Assembly (NCBI GenBank): GCA_020850355.1
Contig: JADZEX010000010.1
Coordinates: 1-64,000, forward strand
Length of the DNA stretch: 64,000 bases
Direction: 5' to 3'
Source: Fimbriimonadaceae bacterium
GTDB taxonomy: Bacteria; Armatimonadota; UBA10988
This document shows, in pieces, positions 44,885 to 54,266 of the stretch. Below the pieces are notes generated by a model. The model saw only the letters and a list, made by a program, of their open reading frames with translations. It did not search any database and was not told the origin of the DNA. How positions within the stretch are numbered: the first letter of the stretch is position 1; the number at the start of each line of letters is the position of its first letter. The translations under genes were made by a program, and so were the position numbers.

Positions 44885-45693
44885 TGCTGCTGGAGATCCG
44901 CGATCTGGCGATCTCGTTCCGCGCCGGGCGGACCTTGCAGCCGGCGGTGGATGGCCTCAGCCTGAGCGTGGCGGCCGGGCAGACCGTCGGGCTGGTCGGC
45001 GAGAGCGGCTGCGGCAAGACCGTCTCGGCGCTGGCCGTGCTCGGATTGCTGCCGCCGGCCGCGACAGTGCCGCGGGGCAGCATCCGGTTCGACGGCGCCG
45101 AACTGCTGACAGCCACGCCGGCGGCGCGCCGGGCGCTGCGCGGCGCGCGGATCGCCTTGATCGCCCAGGATCCCCTGGCGGCGCTCAACCCGGTCCACCC
45201 GGTGGGGGCGCAGGTGGCCGAGGTGATTCGGCTGCACGGCGGTGGTACCCGAGCGGCGGCCTGGGCGCGCGCCGTCGAGGCGCTCCGCGAAGTGGGTCTG
45301 CCGGACCCGGCGCAGCGGGCGCACGACTACCCGCATCAACTCTCGGGCGGGCAGCGGCAGCGGGTCGGGATCGCGATGGCCATCGCCTGCCGTCCCGCGT
45401 TGTTGATCGCCGATGAGCCAACCACCGCGCTGGACGTCAGCGTGCAGGCGCAGATTCTGGATCTGCTGCGGCGGCTGCAGGCCGAGCACCGGATGGGCCT
45501 GTTGCTGATCACCCACGACCTGGGCATCGTCGCCGAACTGGCCGACCAGGTGACGGTGATGCGGGCCGGCCGAGTGGTCGAGCAGCAGGCCGTCGGGCCG
45601 CTCTTCGCGGCGCCGCGAGAAGACTACACCAAGGGCCTGTTGGCGGCGGTGCCGCGCATCGACCGGCCGGTGGAGCGCCTCGCCAGCGTCTGA
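44884..45693 (+). CDS. ABC transporter ATPase, DppD/OppD type
   Basis: A 269-residue ATPase: Walker [10 protein letters not shown]-loop [16 protein letters not shown], signature LSGGQRQR, Walker [13 protein letters not shown] and switch His in LITHDLG. The [10 protein letters not shown] loop marks the oligopeptide/nickel group. It is shorter than usual for DppD (about 320): the C-terminal Cys-rich oligopeptide-transporter extension is lacking. No DppF-like second ATPase is encoded in the operon, so it would act as a homodimer. Confidence 0.92.
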   Translation: MLLEIRDLAISFRAGRTLQPAVDGLSLSVAAGQTVGLVGESGCGKTVSALAVLGLLPPAATVPRGSIRFDGAELLTATPAARRALRGARIALIAQDPLAALNPVHPVGAQVAEVIRLHGGGTRAAAWARAVEALREVGLPDPAQRAHDYPHQLSGGQRQRVGIAMAIACRPALLIADEPTTALDVSVQAQILDLLRRLQAEHRMGLLLITHDLGIVAELADQVTVMRAGRVVEQQAVGPLFAAPREDYTKGLLAAVPRIDRPVERLASV

Positions 45694-45715
45694 CGGTGCG
45701 ACTGTGGAGGGCCCC

Positions 45716-47683
45716 ATGACGACCTGCCTGCTACTGGCGGCTGGCCTGCTGGCTGGCGACCAGTACCTGTTCACCGAAGTCGAGAGCGCTGCCCGCCGCG
45801 GTGGCTCGGTCGGCCTGCGCCAGGAGGGCTTCACGCCGTGGATGCGGCATCCCTCCGGCGGCGCGGTGCTGGTGCTCGGGGGCGACGGCTGGGTCGAGTG
45901 GACCCTCACCGACCTGCCCGCCGGCGACCTGCAGCTCTACGTGCGAGGGTTGAGCTGGCGGCAGGACGCCGTCACGCTGGTGAGCTGGGACGGCGCTCCG
46001 CTGGGCGCCGTCCAGTACGACCAGCACTCCACGTCGTTGGCCTGGTCGCGTCGCGTGGCGACGGTCCGGGGCGGCGGGGAGCACCGCCTGCGTTTGGCCG
46101 CCGCGCCGGGCAACCAGCAGGTGCCGTACCTCGACTGTCTGTTGCTCACCACGGCGTTGGACGTGCGGCCGGACGACGAGGACCAGGACTTCCGTAGCTT
46201 CCAGAGCGTGCTGCCGCCGTTGGAGTTGCCGACCGGGCGGGTGCTGCCGCTGCCCGATGGTCAGGGCGAGCCGGCCGAGCTGACCTCGGTGGCCGGCGGC
46301 GCGCTGGTCGTCGGTCCGAATCCGCTGACCCTGCAAGGCCCGGCGGCCACGGCGGCCTGGGAGGCGCGGATCGGGGACGGGGCGTGGTCGAGCGGCCAGC
46401 CGCCGGCCCCCGTGGCGCTGCACGGTGGGCGCCACCGCCTGGAGCTGCGGCAGCGGGTCGGGGAGCGCCTGGTGACCAGCGGCGCCTGGATGGTCGAGGT
46501 GCCAGCACTGCTGAGCGCCGGCCTGGCGACCCATGCGGTGCCGCGCGGGACGGCGGCCGTCGAGTGGACCGCCACCTTGCACGCGGCGGTCGACCAGCAA
46601 CGCGAGCTGGCGATCCGGCTGCGCCTGCTGTCGGGCGAGCGGGTGCTGCACGAGGCGTTCCGCGCCGGCGCAGCCCCCGAGCAAGGGCCGGCGGTGCCGC
46701 TGGGCGACCTGGCGGCCGGGCGCTACGAGGTGGAAGTCGCGGCCTGGCGCGACGGCCAGCCGGCCGAGACGCTGCGCTGGCCGCTCTACGTTTACGAGCC
46801 AGCGCCGGCCGAGCCCTGGGAGCCGGTGCGGCGGGTCACGTGGAACGAGCGCCACCTGTTGCTCAACGGCCGACCGTTCCTCGGCCGGCTGCTCTACCAC
46901 ACCGCCGACGCCGCCCTGGCGAAGCGGCTGGGCTGCAACCTGCTGCAGTGCGCCGGCTGGGATCCCGACCCGCGCGAGAAGATTGCCGAGGCGCTGGAGC
47001 GTTGTCGCGAGGCCGAAGTCTACGGCTTCGTGGCGCTCTTCAACAACCGCTGGCTGCTGGACCAGGGGCGCTTCAACCTGCCCCATCTGCGGCAAGTGAT
47101 CGAGCAGTTCCGCGAGCACCCGGCGCTGCTGGGGTGGGACCTGGTTGACGAGCCCGACGGGCAGGAGCTCGACCCGGCGGCGGTCGCGGAGGCGGCCACG
47201 CTGATCCGCCAGCTTGACCCGCACCACCCACTCTGGATCAACCTCTGCCGGCCGGACCAGGCAACGCGCTACCTGGCCGCGCAGGACCTTTGGAGCTACG
47301 ACGCCTACCCGCTGGGCTCACCGGCCGGGCTGCGCGGCTACCTGGAGTGGCTCAGCCTCAGCGACCGCCAGGTCCGTGGCCAGCGCCCGCTGGGGGTGGT
47401 GCTGCAAGGCTACAACAGCGCCGGCTTGCGGCTGCCGACGCCCGAGGAGCTGCGCGCCTCGGCCTGGCTGCACGCGCAGCATGGCTACAACTGGTTCAGC
47501 TACTACTCTTGGTTCGACCCGGCGCCGGCGCTCTGCCTGGCGCGCGACCCGGTCCTGGGCAGCTACCTCGCGGCCCTGAATGCCGAGCTGCTGACCTGGC
47601 GCGAGCGGATCCTCAGCGGCCGGCTGGAGGGCCTGCACGTGAACCTCGACAGCGCGGCGGTGACGCTGCCGGCCGGGCCCTGA
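45716..47683 (+). CDS. Secreted GH-A clan (GH2-like) putative glycoside hydrolase
   Basis: A 655-residue protein with a short signal peptide, an N-terminal beta-sandwich (about 20-160, FTEVESAARRGGSVGLRQEGF), immunoglobulin-like segments and a TIM barrel from about 375 opening with LLLNGRPFLGRLLYHTADAAL. The motif GWDLVDEPDG gives a candidate acid/base Glu479. A clear second catalytic Glu was not identified, and activity is unproven. ATG at 45716 has GGAGG five bases upstream. It lies 22 bp after the ATPase gene and is probably the last gene of the transporter operon. Confidence 0.65.
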   Translation: MTTCLLLAAGLLAGDQYLFTEVESAARRGGSVGLRQEGFTPWMRHPSGGAVLVLGGDGWVEWTLTDLPAGDLQLYVRGLSWRQDAVTLVSWDGAPLGAVQYDQHSTSLAWSRRVATVRGGGEHRLRLAAAPGNQQVPYLDCLLLTTALDVRPDDEDQDFRSFQSVLPPLELPTGRVLPLPDGQGEPAELTSVAGGALVVGPNPLTLQGPAATAAWEARIGDGAWSSGQPPAPVALHGGRHRLELRQRVGERLVTSGAWMVEVPALLSAGLATHAVPRGTAAVEWTATLHAAVDQQRELAIRLRLLSGERVLHEAFRAGAAPEQGPAVPLGDLAAGRYEVEVAAWRDGQPAETLRWPLYVYEPAPAEPWEPVRRVTWNERHLLLNGRPFLGRLLYHTADAALAKRLGCNLLQCAGWDPDPREKIAEALERCREAEVYGFVALFNNRWLLDQGRFNLPHLRQVIEQFREHPALLGWDLVDEPDGQELDPAAVAEAATLIRQLDPHHPLWINLCRPDQATRYLAAQDLWSYDAYPLGSPAGLRGYLEWLSLSDRQVRGQRPLGVVLQGYNSAGLRLPTPEELRASAWLHAQHGYNWFSYYSWFDPAPALCLARDPVLGSYLAALNAELLTWRERILSGRLEGLHVNLDSAAVTLPAGP

Positions 47684-47689
47684 CAGCAC

Positions 47690-47718
47690 GCGGGGCAGGC
47701 GCTGGGCGCCTGCCCCGC
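47690..47718. terminator. Bidirectional hairpin after the transporter operon
   Basis: Perfect 13 bp stem GCGGGGCAGGCGC/GCGCCTGCCCCGC with a TGG loop, between convergent stops at 47683 and 47744. No U-tract. Confidence 0.8.
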
Positions 47719-47743
47719 AAGTTGCTCGAATCAGGTCACCAGC

Positions 47744-48397
47744 TCAGAACCCGCCGTCCAGCGTGCTGGGATACGGGGCGTTGGCCCAGTGGTACCCGGC
47801 GTCGGTGTTCGGGTCCTTGCGCCACTTGGCGTGGCCGTCAAAGAACAGCGTGTTCCAGCCGTCGTTGTGGCGCGAGACCGGCGTCCAGCCCGGATTGGTG
47901 TTCGGGTTGGCGGAGTCGCGGCGGTAGTAGTAGTTGTTGGTGCCGTCGGTCATCGTCACCGTGCTGGCTGGTGCCTGCACGTTGGAGACCGCGTTGCGGT
48001 TGAGCCAGACGTTCCAGGCGTAGTGGCACTGGTAGGTCGGCGCACCCGCGGTGCAGACCGTGTAGTTGACGTTGGCCGCGCTCGGGCAGCGCCAGATCTG
48101 GGTGTTCTTGATGTAGGGAGCCAGGAACTCGTACTCGAACGGCACCGGGTTGCCGCCCCACAGCGGCCAGGTCGTCGGGCAGCCCCACTGGTGTACCGTG
48201 CGCTCGTCGTAGTCCTGGTAGTACTGCATGTAGGCCAGGCCGACTTGCTTCGTGTTGGACTGGCAAGAGCTCTGCCGCGCCTTTTCGCGGGCCTTGGCGA
48301 AGACCGGGAACAGAATCGCGGCCAAGATGGCGATGATCGCGATCACGACCAGCAGCTCGATGAGGGTGAACCCACGCCGAACGCGCAGATGGTTCAT
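47744..48397 (-). CDS. Type IV pilin-like (DUF1559) protein
   Basis: A 217-residue pseudopilin: basic leader ending in Gly (MNHLRVRRG), then [36 protein letters not shown], and C-terminal H-x9-DG motif ([16 protein letters not shown]). The middle has two Cys (PTYQC, VCTAG) that could form a disulfide. A strong AAGGAGAG site precedes the ATG. Monocistronic; function of the family unknown. Confidence 0.88.
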   Translation of the reverse strand: MNHLRVRRGFTLIELLVVIAIIAILAAILFPVFAKAREKARQSSCQSNTKQVGLAYMQYYQDYDERTVHQWGCPTTWPLWGGNPVPFEYEFLAPYIKNTQIWRCPSAANVNYTVCTAGAPTYQCHYAWNVWLNRNAVSNVQAPASTVTMTDGTNNYYYRRDSANPNTNPGWTPVSRHNDGWNTLFFDGHAKWRKDPNTDAGYHWANAPYPSTLDGGF

Positions 48398-48471
48398 GAA
48401 TCTCTCCTTGCCACCTATCGTACGCCGACAAGCCGCCCGAAGACGAGTCCAAGCATGTCCTCAAGTTGATG

Positions 48472-48489
48472 TGAAAGTGAACTGAAAGT
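48472..48489. promoter_or_regulatory. Direct repeat resembling a PhoB/OmpR-type box
   Basis: TGAAAGT occurs twice, 11 bp apart (48472-48478 and 48483-48489), the one-helical-turn spacing used by OmpR/PhoB-family regulators. It lies between the divergent pseudopilin and NHL-repeat genes and overlaps a plausible plus-strand promoter, TTGATG (48466-48471), 18 bp from TATTCC. Confidence 0.35.
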
Positions 48490-48543
48490 TATTCCTGACG
48501 CGATGGTCGGGATTGGTCAGGCTAGGGCGAGGGAGAGAACGCG

Positions 48544-49461
48544 ATGATCGTGGGCACGGGTGCCTACCGCTACGAGTGGCAGGGCGAGTGGGCGCAGGTC
48601 CCGCCGGGGGTGGAGCTTGGTTACACGCACGGCGTCGTGGAGGATGCGCAGGGCCGCATCCTGGTCCACAACCAGAGCCGCGACGCGGTCGCCATCTTCG
48701 ACGCCGCGGGCCACTACCTCCGGAGTTGGGGCGCCGAGTTCGCCGCCGGGGCGCACGGCTTTGTGATCCACCAGGAGTCCGCGGGCGAGTTCCTCTACCT
48801 GGCCGACTACGCGCGGCACCTGGTGGTCAAGACCACGCCTGATGGCGAAGAAGTGCTGCGCCTGGCGCCGCCGCCGCGGACCGACTTGTACGAGAGCATC
48901 GAGCAGTACAAGCCGACCGACGTCACCGTGGCACCGAATGGCGACCTGTTTGTGTTCGACGGGTACGGCTTGAGCTGGATCCACAAGTACAGCGCCAGCG
49001 GCGAATACCTCAGCAGCTTTGGCGGCCGCGGCAGCGAGCCGGGGCAGGTCTCCTGCCCGCACAGTGGCAAGGTCGACACGCGGGGCACGGAGCCGGTCTT
49101 GCTGGTGGCCGACAGGTCCAACGTGCGGATCCAGATCTTCGACCTGGAGGGGCACCATCTGGGCTTCCAGGCCGACGAACTGCGGTACCCGTGCGGCTTC
49201 TGGCTGTGTGACGAGTACACCATCGTGCCCGACCTGCACGGCCGCGTCTCGCTCTTCGACCGGCAGTGGAAGCTGCTCTGCCACCTCGGCGACCAGCCCG
49301 GCGTGTGGCAGCGGCCGGGCTGGCCGAACCTGCCGCCCGAGCAGCGGCCCGTCGGCCAGTTCAACAGCCCGCACGCGGCCTGCGCCGACCGGGCTGGCAA
49401 CCTGTTCGTGGTCGAGTGGATCAGCGACGGCCGGATCACCAAGCTGGCCAAGGTCGGTTGA
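48544..49461 (+). CDS. NHL-repeat beta-propeller protein
   Basis: A 305-residue protein with no signal peptide and about six NHL-type blades: VVEDAQGRILVHNQSRDAVAIFD, VTVAPNGDLFVFDGYGLSWIHKY, SCPHSGKVDTRGTEPVLLVAD, and the terminal ACADRAGNLFVVEWISDGRITKLAKV. NHL propellers bind ligands or act as lyases or esterases; the metal-binding His pattern of peptidylglycine lyases is partial only. Possible sugar lactonase-like role, unproven. GGGAG site before the ATG. Ends in a hairpin shared with the convergent ABC gene. Confidence 0.75.
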   Translation: MIVGTGAYRYEWQGEWAQVPPGVELGYTHGVVEDAQGRILVHNQSRDAVAIFDAAGHYLRSWGAEFAAGAHGFVIHQESAGEFLYLADYARHLVVKTTPDGEEVLRLAPPPRTDLYESIEQYKPTDVTVAPNGDLFVFDGYGLSWIHKYSASGEYLSSFGGRGSEPGQVSCPHSGKVDTRGTEPVLLVADRSNVRIQIFDLEGHHLGFQADELRYPCGFWLCDEYTIVPDLHGRVSLFDRQWKLLCHLGDQPGVWQRPGWPNLPPEQRPVGQFNSPHAACADRAGNLFVVEWISDGRITKLAKVG

Positions 49462-49472
49462 GGCTGGCGGGT

Positions 49473-49502
49473 TGACCTGGGCGGGGTGACCCGTCCAGGT
49501 CA
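49473..49502. terminator. Bidirectional hairpin overlapping the ABC exporter stop
   Basis: TGACCTGG/CCAGGTCA outer stem continued by CGGG/CCCG around a GTGA loop, with one G-T pair. The right arm includes the stop codon of the minus-strand gene. Confidence 0.7.
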
Positions 49503-51320
49503 GTCTCCGGCCGCCGCTGGCAGGCTGCCCATCTGCTGGCGCCACAACGTGGCGTAGAGCCCGCGCTGGCGCAGCAGGGCCTCGTGGCCGCCTTCCTCGA
49601 CCACCCGCCCGTCCTGGAGGACCAGGATCAGGTCGGCGGTCCGGGCGACGCTCAGGCGGTGGGCGATGATGAAGGTGGTGCGACCTTCGGCGAGGCGGTC
49701 CAGCGCTTCGAGCACCAGCCGCTCGCTGGTAGCGTCGAGGTTGCTGGTGGCTTCGTCCAGAATCAGCACCTGCGGGTCGCGCAGAAACGCGCGGGCGATG
49801 GCGACGCGTTGGATCTGACCGCCGGAGAGTCCCACCCCGCGTTCGCCGACCAGGGTGTCGTAGCCGTCCGGCAACTGGCTGATGAACTCCTCGGCATTGG
49901 CCGCCCGCGCCGCGGCCTCGATCTCATCCTGGCTGGCCTCCAGGCGGCCGTACAGGATGTTGTCGCGAATGCTGCCGCTGAACAGCGTCGGTTCCTGCGG
50001 CACAATCGCGATGGTCTGCCGCAGGCTGCGGTGCTGCCAGTCGCGGAGGTCGGTGCCGTTGAGCAGAATGCGCCCGGCGTCCGGGTCCCAGAAGCGCGGC
50101 AGCAGGCTGACCAGGGTGGTCTTGCCCGACCCGCTGGGCCCGGCCAAGACGATTCGTGCACCCGACGGCGCGGTGAAGCTGAGGTCGGCCAGTGCCGGTT
50201 CGTCGCGACCGGGGTAGCCAAAGGTGAGGCCCTCGAAGCGGATCTCGGGCGGGCCGTCCAGGTGCAGCGCCCGCGCGTTGGGCCGATCCTGAATGGTCGG
50301 CTCGGTGTCCAAGAACTCGAAGACCCGGTCGGCCGCCGCGGCCGCCGAGTAAATGCGGCCGTAGATGTTGGTCAGTGAGGTGATCGGCCCCATCAACATC
50401 CCGACGTAGATGTAGAAGGCGGTGACGTCGCCGACGGTGGCATGGCCGCTGGTGACGCGGTAGATGCCGAACCCGATTACGAAGACCGTGGCCAGGATCC
50501 GGGTCAGTTCGCTGACGGCGGTCAGCAGGCCCTGCAGCAGGTTGCGCCGCAGAGCGTGGCGCCGCAGCTCGCCGACCCGCCGGCCGACGATCACTTCCTC
50601 GTAAGGCTCGGCGCAGAAGGCCTGCACCTCGCGGATCATCGCGACCCGTTCGACGATGTGACCGGACAGTGCGGCGGTCGATTCGAGGATCTGCCGGCTG
50701 GCCCGCCGCATCGGGTCGCGCACCGCCTGCGAGGCGAGCACAAAGATTGGCACGGTGGCGAAAGCGGCCAGGGCCCAGACCCAGTCGCGGTAGAGCAGGT
50801 AGCCGGCGATGCCGATGGACTCCATCAGCATCTGGCTGGCGACCACGATGATGCTCTCGAACGCCTCCTGGGCGGTGCTGACGTCGGTGGTGACGCGGGT
50901 CACCACGGTGCCGCTGGGTCGTTCGTGGTGGAAGCCCAGCGAGAGCCGCTGGATGTGGCTGAAGAGCCGCGACTGGATGTCGCGGACGGCGTTGGAGGCC
51001 GCCGCCTGCGGCAGGTAGAAGCGGCCCAGGGTGACCACTGCGTGGACCGCCACCAGCGCCAGAAAGGCAGGCAACATGCCGTAGAAAGTGGCCAGCCGCT
51101 GCGGGCCGCTGAGGCCGTCGGCCAGCAGTACGTGGTCGACGCAGTTCTTCACGAAGACCGGCATGTACATCGGCAGGATCATGCGGACCAAGCCGGTCAC
51201 GAACCCGCCCAACATCAGCGCGCGGTAGGGTCTGGAGAAGGCCAGGAAGCGCCACAGATTGCGCAGGCTGCCGCGCTGCTCGCGCGGGACCCAGGTTGCG
51301 ATCCGATCAACTCGCGCCAT
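49500..51320 (-). CDS. ABC exporter, fused membrane and ATPase domains
   Basis: A 606-residue half-transporter of the MsbA/BmrA type: six membrane helices (about 35-320), then ATPase with Walker A GPSGSGKTT, Q-loop VPQEPTLFSG, signature LSGGQ, Walker B VLILDEATSNLD and switch His in IIAHRLS. It would function as a homodimer exporting lipids or drugs. ATG at 51320 has AGGTG six bases upstream; a GTG three codons earlier is possible. Single gene, no partner. Confidence 0.92.
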   Translation of the reverse strand: MARVDRIATWVPREQRGSLRNLWRFLAFSRPYRALMLGGFVTGLVRMILPMYMPVFVKNCVDHVLLADGLSGPQRLATFYGMLPAFLALVAVHAVVTLGRFYLPQAAASNAVRDIQSRLFSHIQRLSLGFHHERPSGTVVTRVTTDVSTAQEAFESIIVVASQMLMESIGIAGYLLYRDWVWALAAFATVPIFVLASQAVRDPMRRASRQILESTAALSGHIVERVAMIREVQAFCAEPYEEVIVGRRVGELRRHALRRNLLQGLLTAVSELTRILATVFVIGFGIYRVTSGHATVGDVTAFYIYVGMLMGPITSLTNIYGRIYSAAAAADRVFEFLDTEPTIQDRPNARALHLDGPPEIRFEGLTFGYPGRDEPALADLSFTAPSGARIVLAGPSGSGKTTLVSLLPRFWDPDAGRILLNGTDLRDWQHRSLRQTIAIVPQEPTLFSGSIRDNILYGRLEASQDEIEAAARAANAEEFISQLPDGYDTLVGERGVGLSGGQIQRVAIARAFLRDPQVLILDEATSNLDATSERLVLEALDRLAEGRTTFIIAHRLSVARTADLILVLQDGRVVEEGGHEALLRQRGLYATLWRQQMGSLPAAAGD

Positions 51321-51423
51321 CGACCCCACCTCTCGGGTGTCTTGCGGCGACGTTACACCGGAGGTCGCGCGGCGTCAAGTGCAGCCGGCGGCGACTGTGG
51401 TACTCTCGCCGCGGGAGCTGCCG

Positions 51424-53940
51424 ATGCCCGCCACGCTGTTGTCGTTGGCCCTCTTGCTGGCTGACGCGCCGGTCGACTGGTCCGCCGCGGTGCGCTGCCG
51501 AATCGTCGCCGATACCAATGTCTCGGCCCATTCCAGCGAGCTGCGGTTCACCTACGGCGGCCGCTCGCGGGCACGGGTCAAGGGCATCGAGATGTTCTAC
51601 CTGGCGCGCCCCGACCTGCAGCCGCTGGCCGGCCGCTGGCCGCTCGCCGCCCGGGTCTGGTTCCGCTGCGTCCAGCAGCAGCTCCGGCGGGTTGGGCTGA
51701 GCCGCGTCGGGGCACCCTGGGACGAAGACGCGGGCCACGGCGACGCCACGGTGCCGGGGGTCTGTTGGGGTCAAACCTGGACCCAGGCCGGTGGCAGCCA
51801 GCCCTGGACCAGCACCGGGGACGACCTCAGCGCCGTGGTACTCGGCGCCGATGGCGGGACCTTCGAGATCCACGAAGTGCAGACCGCGCGCGACGGCTGG
51901 CTCTGGGTCGAGCTCCCCGCGACGATTCTGGCCGCCCAGCTCAACGGCCGCGGGCACGGCTTCTGTGTTTCCGACGAGAGCGGCCAGACGCGCTTCAACA
52001 ACGACCTGATCACGCGCGAGGAGCGCGCCTCGGCACCCTACCTGGAGGTGCTGACGGTGGAGGTCGACCCGCCGCCTGCGGCGCCCCAGCCGGCCTCGGC
52101 GGCGCCAGCGGTGAAGTCCACGCTGCCACCGCTGCCGACCTTGCCGCCGGAGCCGCAGCCCGCACCGGTGACTGCCCTGTGGGCCGCGCCGGGCAGCGAC
52201 AGCGTGCATCCGGTGCAGGGCGGGCTGCTGAACCAACAGGGCGCGGCCTATGGCCAGCCGGTCGACCGCAGCGCTGGACGGCAGAACGCGGTCTGGACCC
52301 GCGACGGGCTGGTGCTCAGCGGCGCGCGCGGCGAGACGGTCAGTGCGCAGCTTGTGATCGAGAGCCCCACCGCCCCAACCAGCGAACCCGAGCTGGGCGC
52401 CTGGTCCGGTGGGAGTCCCGGCCCGCAGACCGTCAGCGGCGTCTGGTACCTGCCCTTGCCGCAGCCGGTGGCCGAAGTTGCCGTGCCGTTGACGGTGCCC
52501 TGGCAGCCCTTGCCGGGCCGCCGCTACTGGACGCGGCTGGTGGAGCTGGACATCAGCCCGACCGCCGCGCCGGGGTCCTACACCGCGCGTTGGCGCTGGG
52601 GCGCTCAGGAGCTGCCGATGCGGCTGACGGTCTGGCGACACAGCCTGCCGGCCCGGCTGACTTTCCAGGTCTCGCTGAACACCTACGGCCGGCAGCATGG
52701 CCAGTTTGGGATCACCGACGAAGCCAGCGACGCGGCGCTGGGCATCGAGCGGGAGTACCACCGCACGGCGCACCGCCACCGCGCCACCTTCGCGCCGCTA
52801 ACCTACGGTCAGAGCGGGCGAGTCGAGTGGGGCGCCGGGCCGCGGCTGGTCGGCGACGGCCCACAACCGGCCTGCGACTTTCGCGACTTCGACCGGCGTT
52901 TCGGCGCACTGCTCGACGGTACGGCCTTCGCCGATCTGCCACGGGCCGGCGTGCCGGTCGATCACCTCTACCTGCCGTTCCACGAGAACTGGCCATGCCC
53001 GGTCGCCGAGTACGCCTTCCGGCCGGCGGCGACGGGCTACCCGGAGATGATCACCGAACATGCCCTGCGCGGGCCGCTGCGCCCGGCCGATGGCTTCAGC
53101 GCCGCCTGGCAGCAGCGTTACCGCCACGTCGCGCAGCAGTTTGCCGTGCACCTGCAGCAGCCCGCCTGGCGCGGCACGCGGTTCCAGGCCTACTTCAACA
53201 ACAAGTACTACTTCCGCGACCCGGCGCAGGGCGGCCGCGGCACCTCCTGGTGGCTGTTGGACGAGCCGATGCACCGCACCGACTGGGACGCCCTGGAGTT
53301 CCTCAGCGGCTTGTTGGGTGGCCCCGGCGCGCGTCGTGAGGGTGGGGGGCTGCAGTGGCGCGCCGACATCTCACGGCCGCAGTGGATGCCGGCGGCGGTC
53401 AGCGAGCGGCTGGACCTGCTGGTGATCAGCAGCACCTGGTTCCCCTACCGCCGGCGGCTCGAGGCCCTCGGCTGGGGGGCGCGGGGTAAGGAGGCCTGGC
53501 TCTACGGCGCGGCCTTGCCGCCGGGGCAGCCGAGCCTGCAGACCGCGGCCTGGTGCCTGCGGGCCTGGTGCGGCGGGCTGGATGGCGTGGTGCCATGGGA
53601 CAGCGTCGGCGGCGACCAGAACTACGAGCGGGCTTCCGAGTTGGCGCTGCTGCTACCGGGCCGGCGTTACGGCCAACCGATCGCCCTGCCCAGCCTGCGG
53701 CTGAAAGCCCTGCGCGACGGGCAGCAGGAGTGCGAACGGCTGAACCTGCTGCTGGCTCGCCTGCCGCAGCACTCGCGCGACGAGATCGCAGCGGCGCTGG
53801 CAGGGGTCTTGAGCCTCGACGCCGAAGCCCGTAGTCGGTACACCGACGACGCCGGACAGATGGTCTTTACGGGGCTGACCCCCGCCGGTTGGGAACGCTG
53901 GCGGCAGACCGTGGCTGCCTGGCTGGAGAGCGCAACATGA
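51424..53940 (+). CDS. Secreted DUF4091-like putative glycoside hydrolase
   Basis: An 838-residue protein: signal peptide, N-terminal beta domain (about 20-210, a disaggregatase/CBM-like fold with FTYGGRSRARVKGIEMFYLARPDL), Pro-rich linker (about 215-245), a second beta domain, then a barrel with LLDEPMHRTDWDALEFL, ISRPQWM and the ending LPSLRLKALRDGQQECERLNLL. The last is the terminal signature of DUF4091 proteins (GH123-like clan). Asp-Glu in LLDEP is the probable catalytic acid pair. Its stop overlaps the next gene as ATGA, coupling it to a MazG-like protein, an odd partner for a secreted enzyme. Confidence 0.68.
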   Translation: MPATLLSLALLLADAPVDWSAAVRCRIVADTNVSAHSSELRFTYGGRSRARVKGIEMFYLARPDLQPLAGRWPLAARVWFRCVQQQLRRVGLSRVGAPWDEDAGHGDATVPGVCWGQTWTQAGGSQPWTSTGDDLSAVVLGADGGTFEIHEVQTARDGWLWVELPATILAAQLNGRGHGFCVSDESGQTRFNNDLITREERASAPYLEVLTVEVDPPPAAPQPASAAPAVKSTLPPLPTLPPEPQPAPVTALWAAPGSDSVHPVQGGLLNQQGAAYGQPVDRSAGRQNAVWTRDGLVLSGARGETVSAQLVIESPTAPTSEPELGAWSGGSPGPQTVSGVWYLPLPQPVAEVAVPLTVPWQPLPGRRYWTRLVELDISPTAAPGSYTARWRWGAQELPMRLTVWRHSLPARLTFQVSLNTYGRQHGQFGITDEASDAALGIEREYHRTAHRHRATFAPLTYGQSGRVEWGAGPRLVGDGPQPACDFRDFDRRFGALLDGTAFADLPRAGVPVDHLYLPFHENWPCPVAEYAFRPAATGYPEMITEHALRGPLRPADGFSAAWQQRYRHVAQQFAVHLQQPAWRGTRFQAYFNNKYYFRDPAQGGRGTSWWLLDEPMHRTDWDALEFLSGLLGGPGARREGGGLQWRADISRPQWMPAAVSERLDLLVISSTWFPYRRRLEALGWGARGKEAWLYGAALPPGQPSLQTAAWCLRAWCGGLDGVVPWDSVGGDQNYERASELALLLPGRRYGQPIALPSLRLKALRDGQQECERLNLLLARLPQHSRDEIAAALAGVLSLDAEARSRYTDDAGQMVFTGLTPAGWERWRQTVAAWLESAT

Positions 53941-54266
53941 CGGTTCGCGAACTGACCGCCAAGATGCACGACTTCGTGGCCGACAAGGGCTGGTACAGTG
54001 CCAGCTCGCGCCGGCCGCAGACGCCTCGCAACCTGGCCATCTCCCTGTCGTTGGAAGCAGCCGAGGTGCTGGAGCACTTCCAGTGGAGCGAAGCCTACGA
54101 TCCGCAGGCGCTGGCCAGCGAACTGGCCGACGTGACGCTCTACCTGCTACAGTTGGCCGACGTCTGTGAGATCGACTTGGAGCAGGCCGTGCTGGACAAG
54201 CTGGCCCGCAATGTCGGGCGGTCCTGGACGGGGTTGGAGAGTGAGACGACCGACGATGATGCGTAA
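53937..54266 (+). CDS. MazG-like nucleotide pyrophosphohydrolase
   Basis: A 109-residue all-alpha NTP pyrophosphatase: FVADKGWYSASSRRPQTPRNLAISLSLEAAEVLEHFQW, with the metal-binding pair EAAE then E..D in ASELADVTLYLLQLAD. Length and motifs match the iMazG/dCTPase-type group (RS21-C6-like), which removes pyrophosphate from (d)NTPs, often non-canonical. ATG overlaps the preceding stop by 4 bp; the gene overlaps the start of the TldE-like gene by 8-11 bp. Confidence 0.88.
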   Translation: MTVRELTAKMHDFVADKGWYSASSRRPQTPRNLAISLSLEAAEVLEHFQWSEAYDPQALASELADVTLYLLQLADVCEIDLEQAVLDKLARNVGRSWTGLESETTDDDA

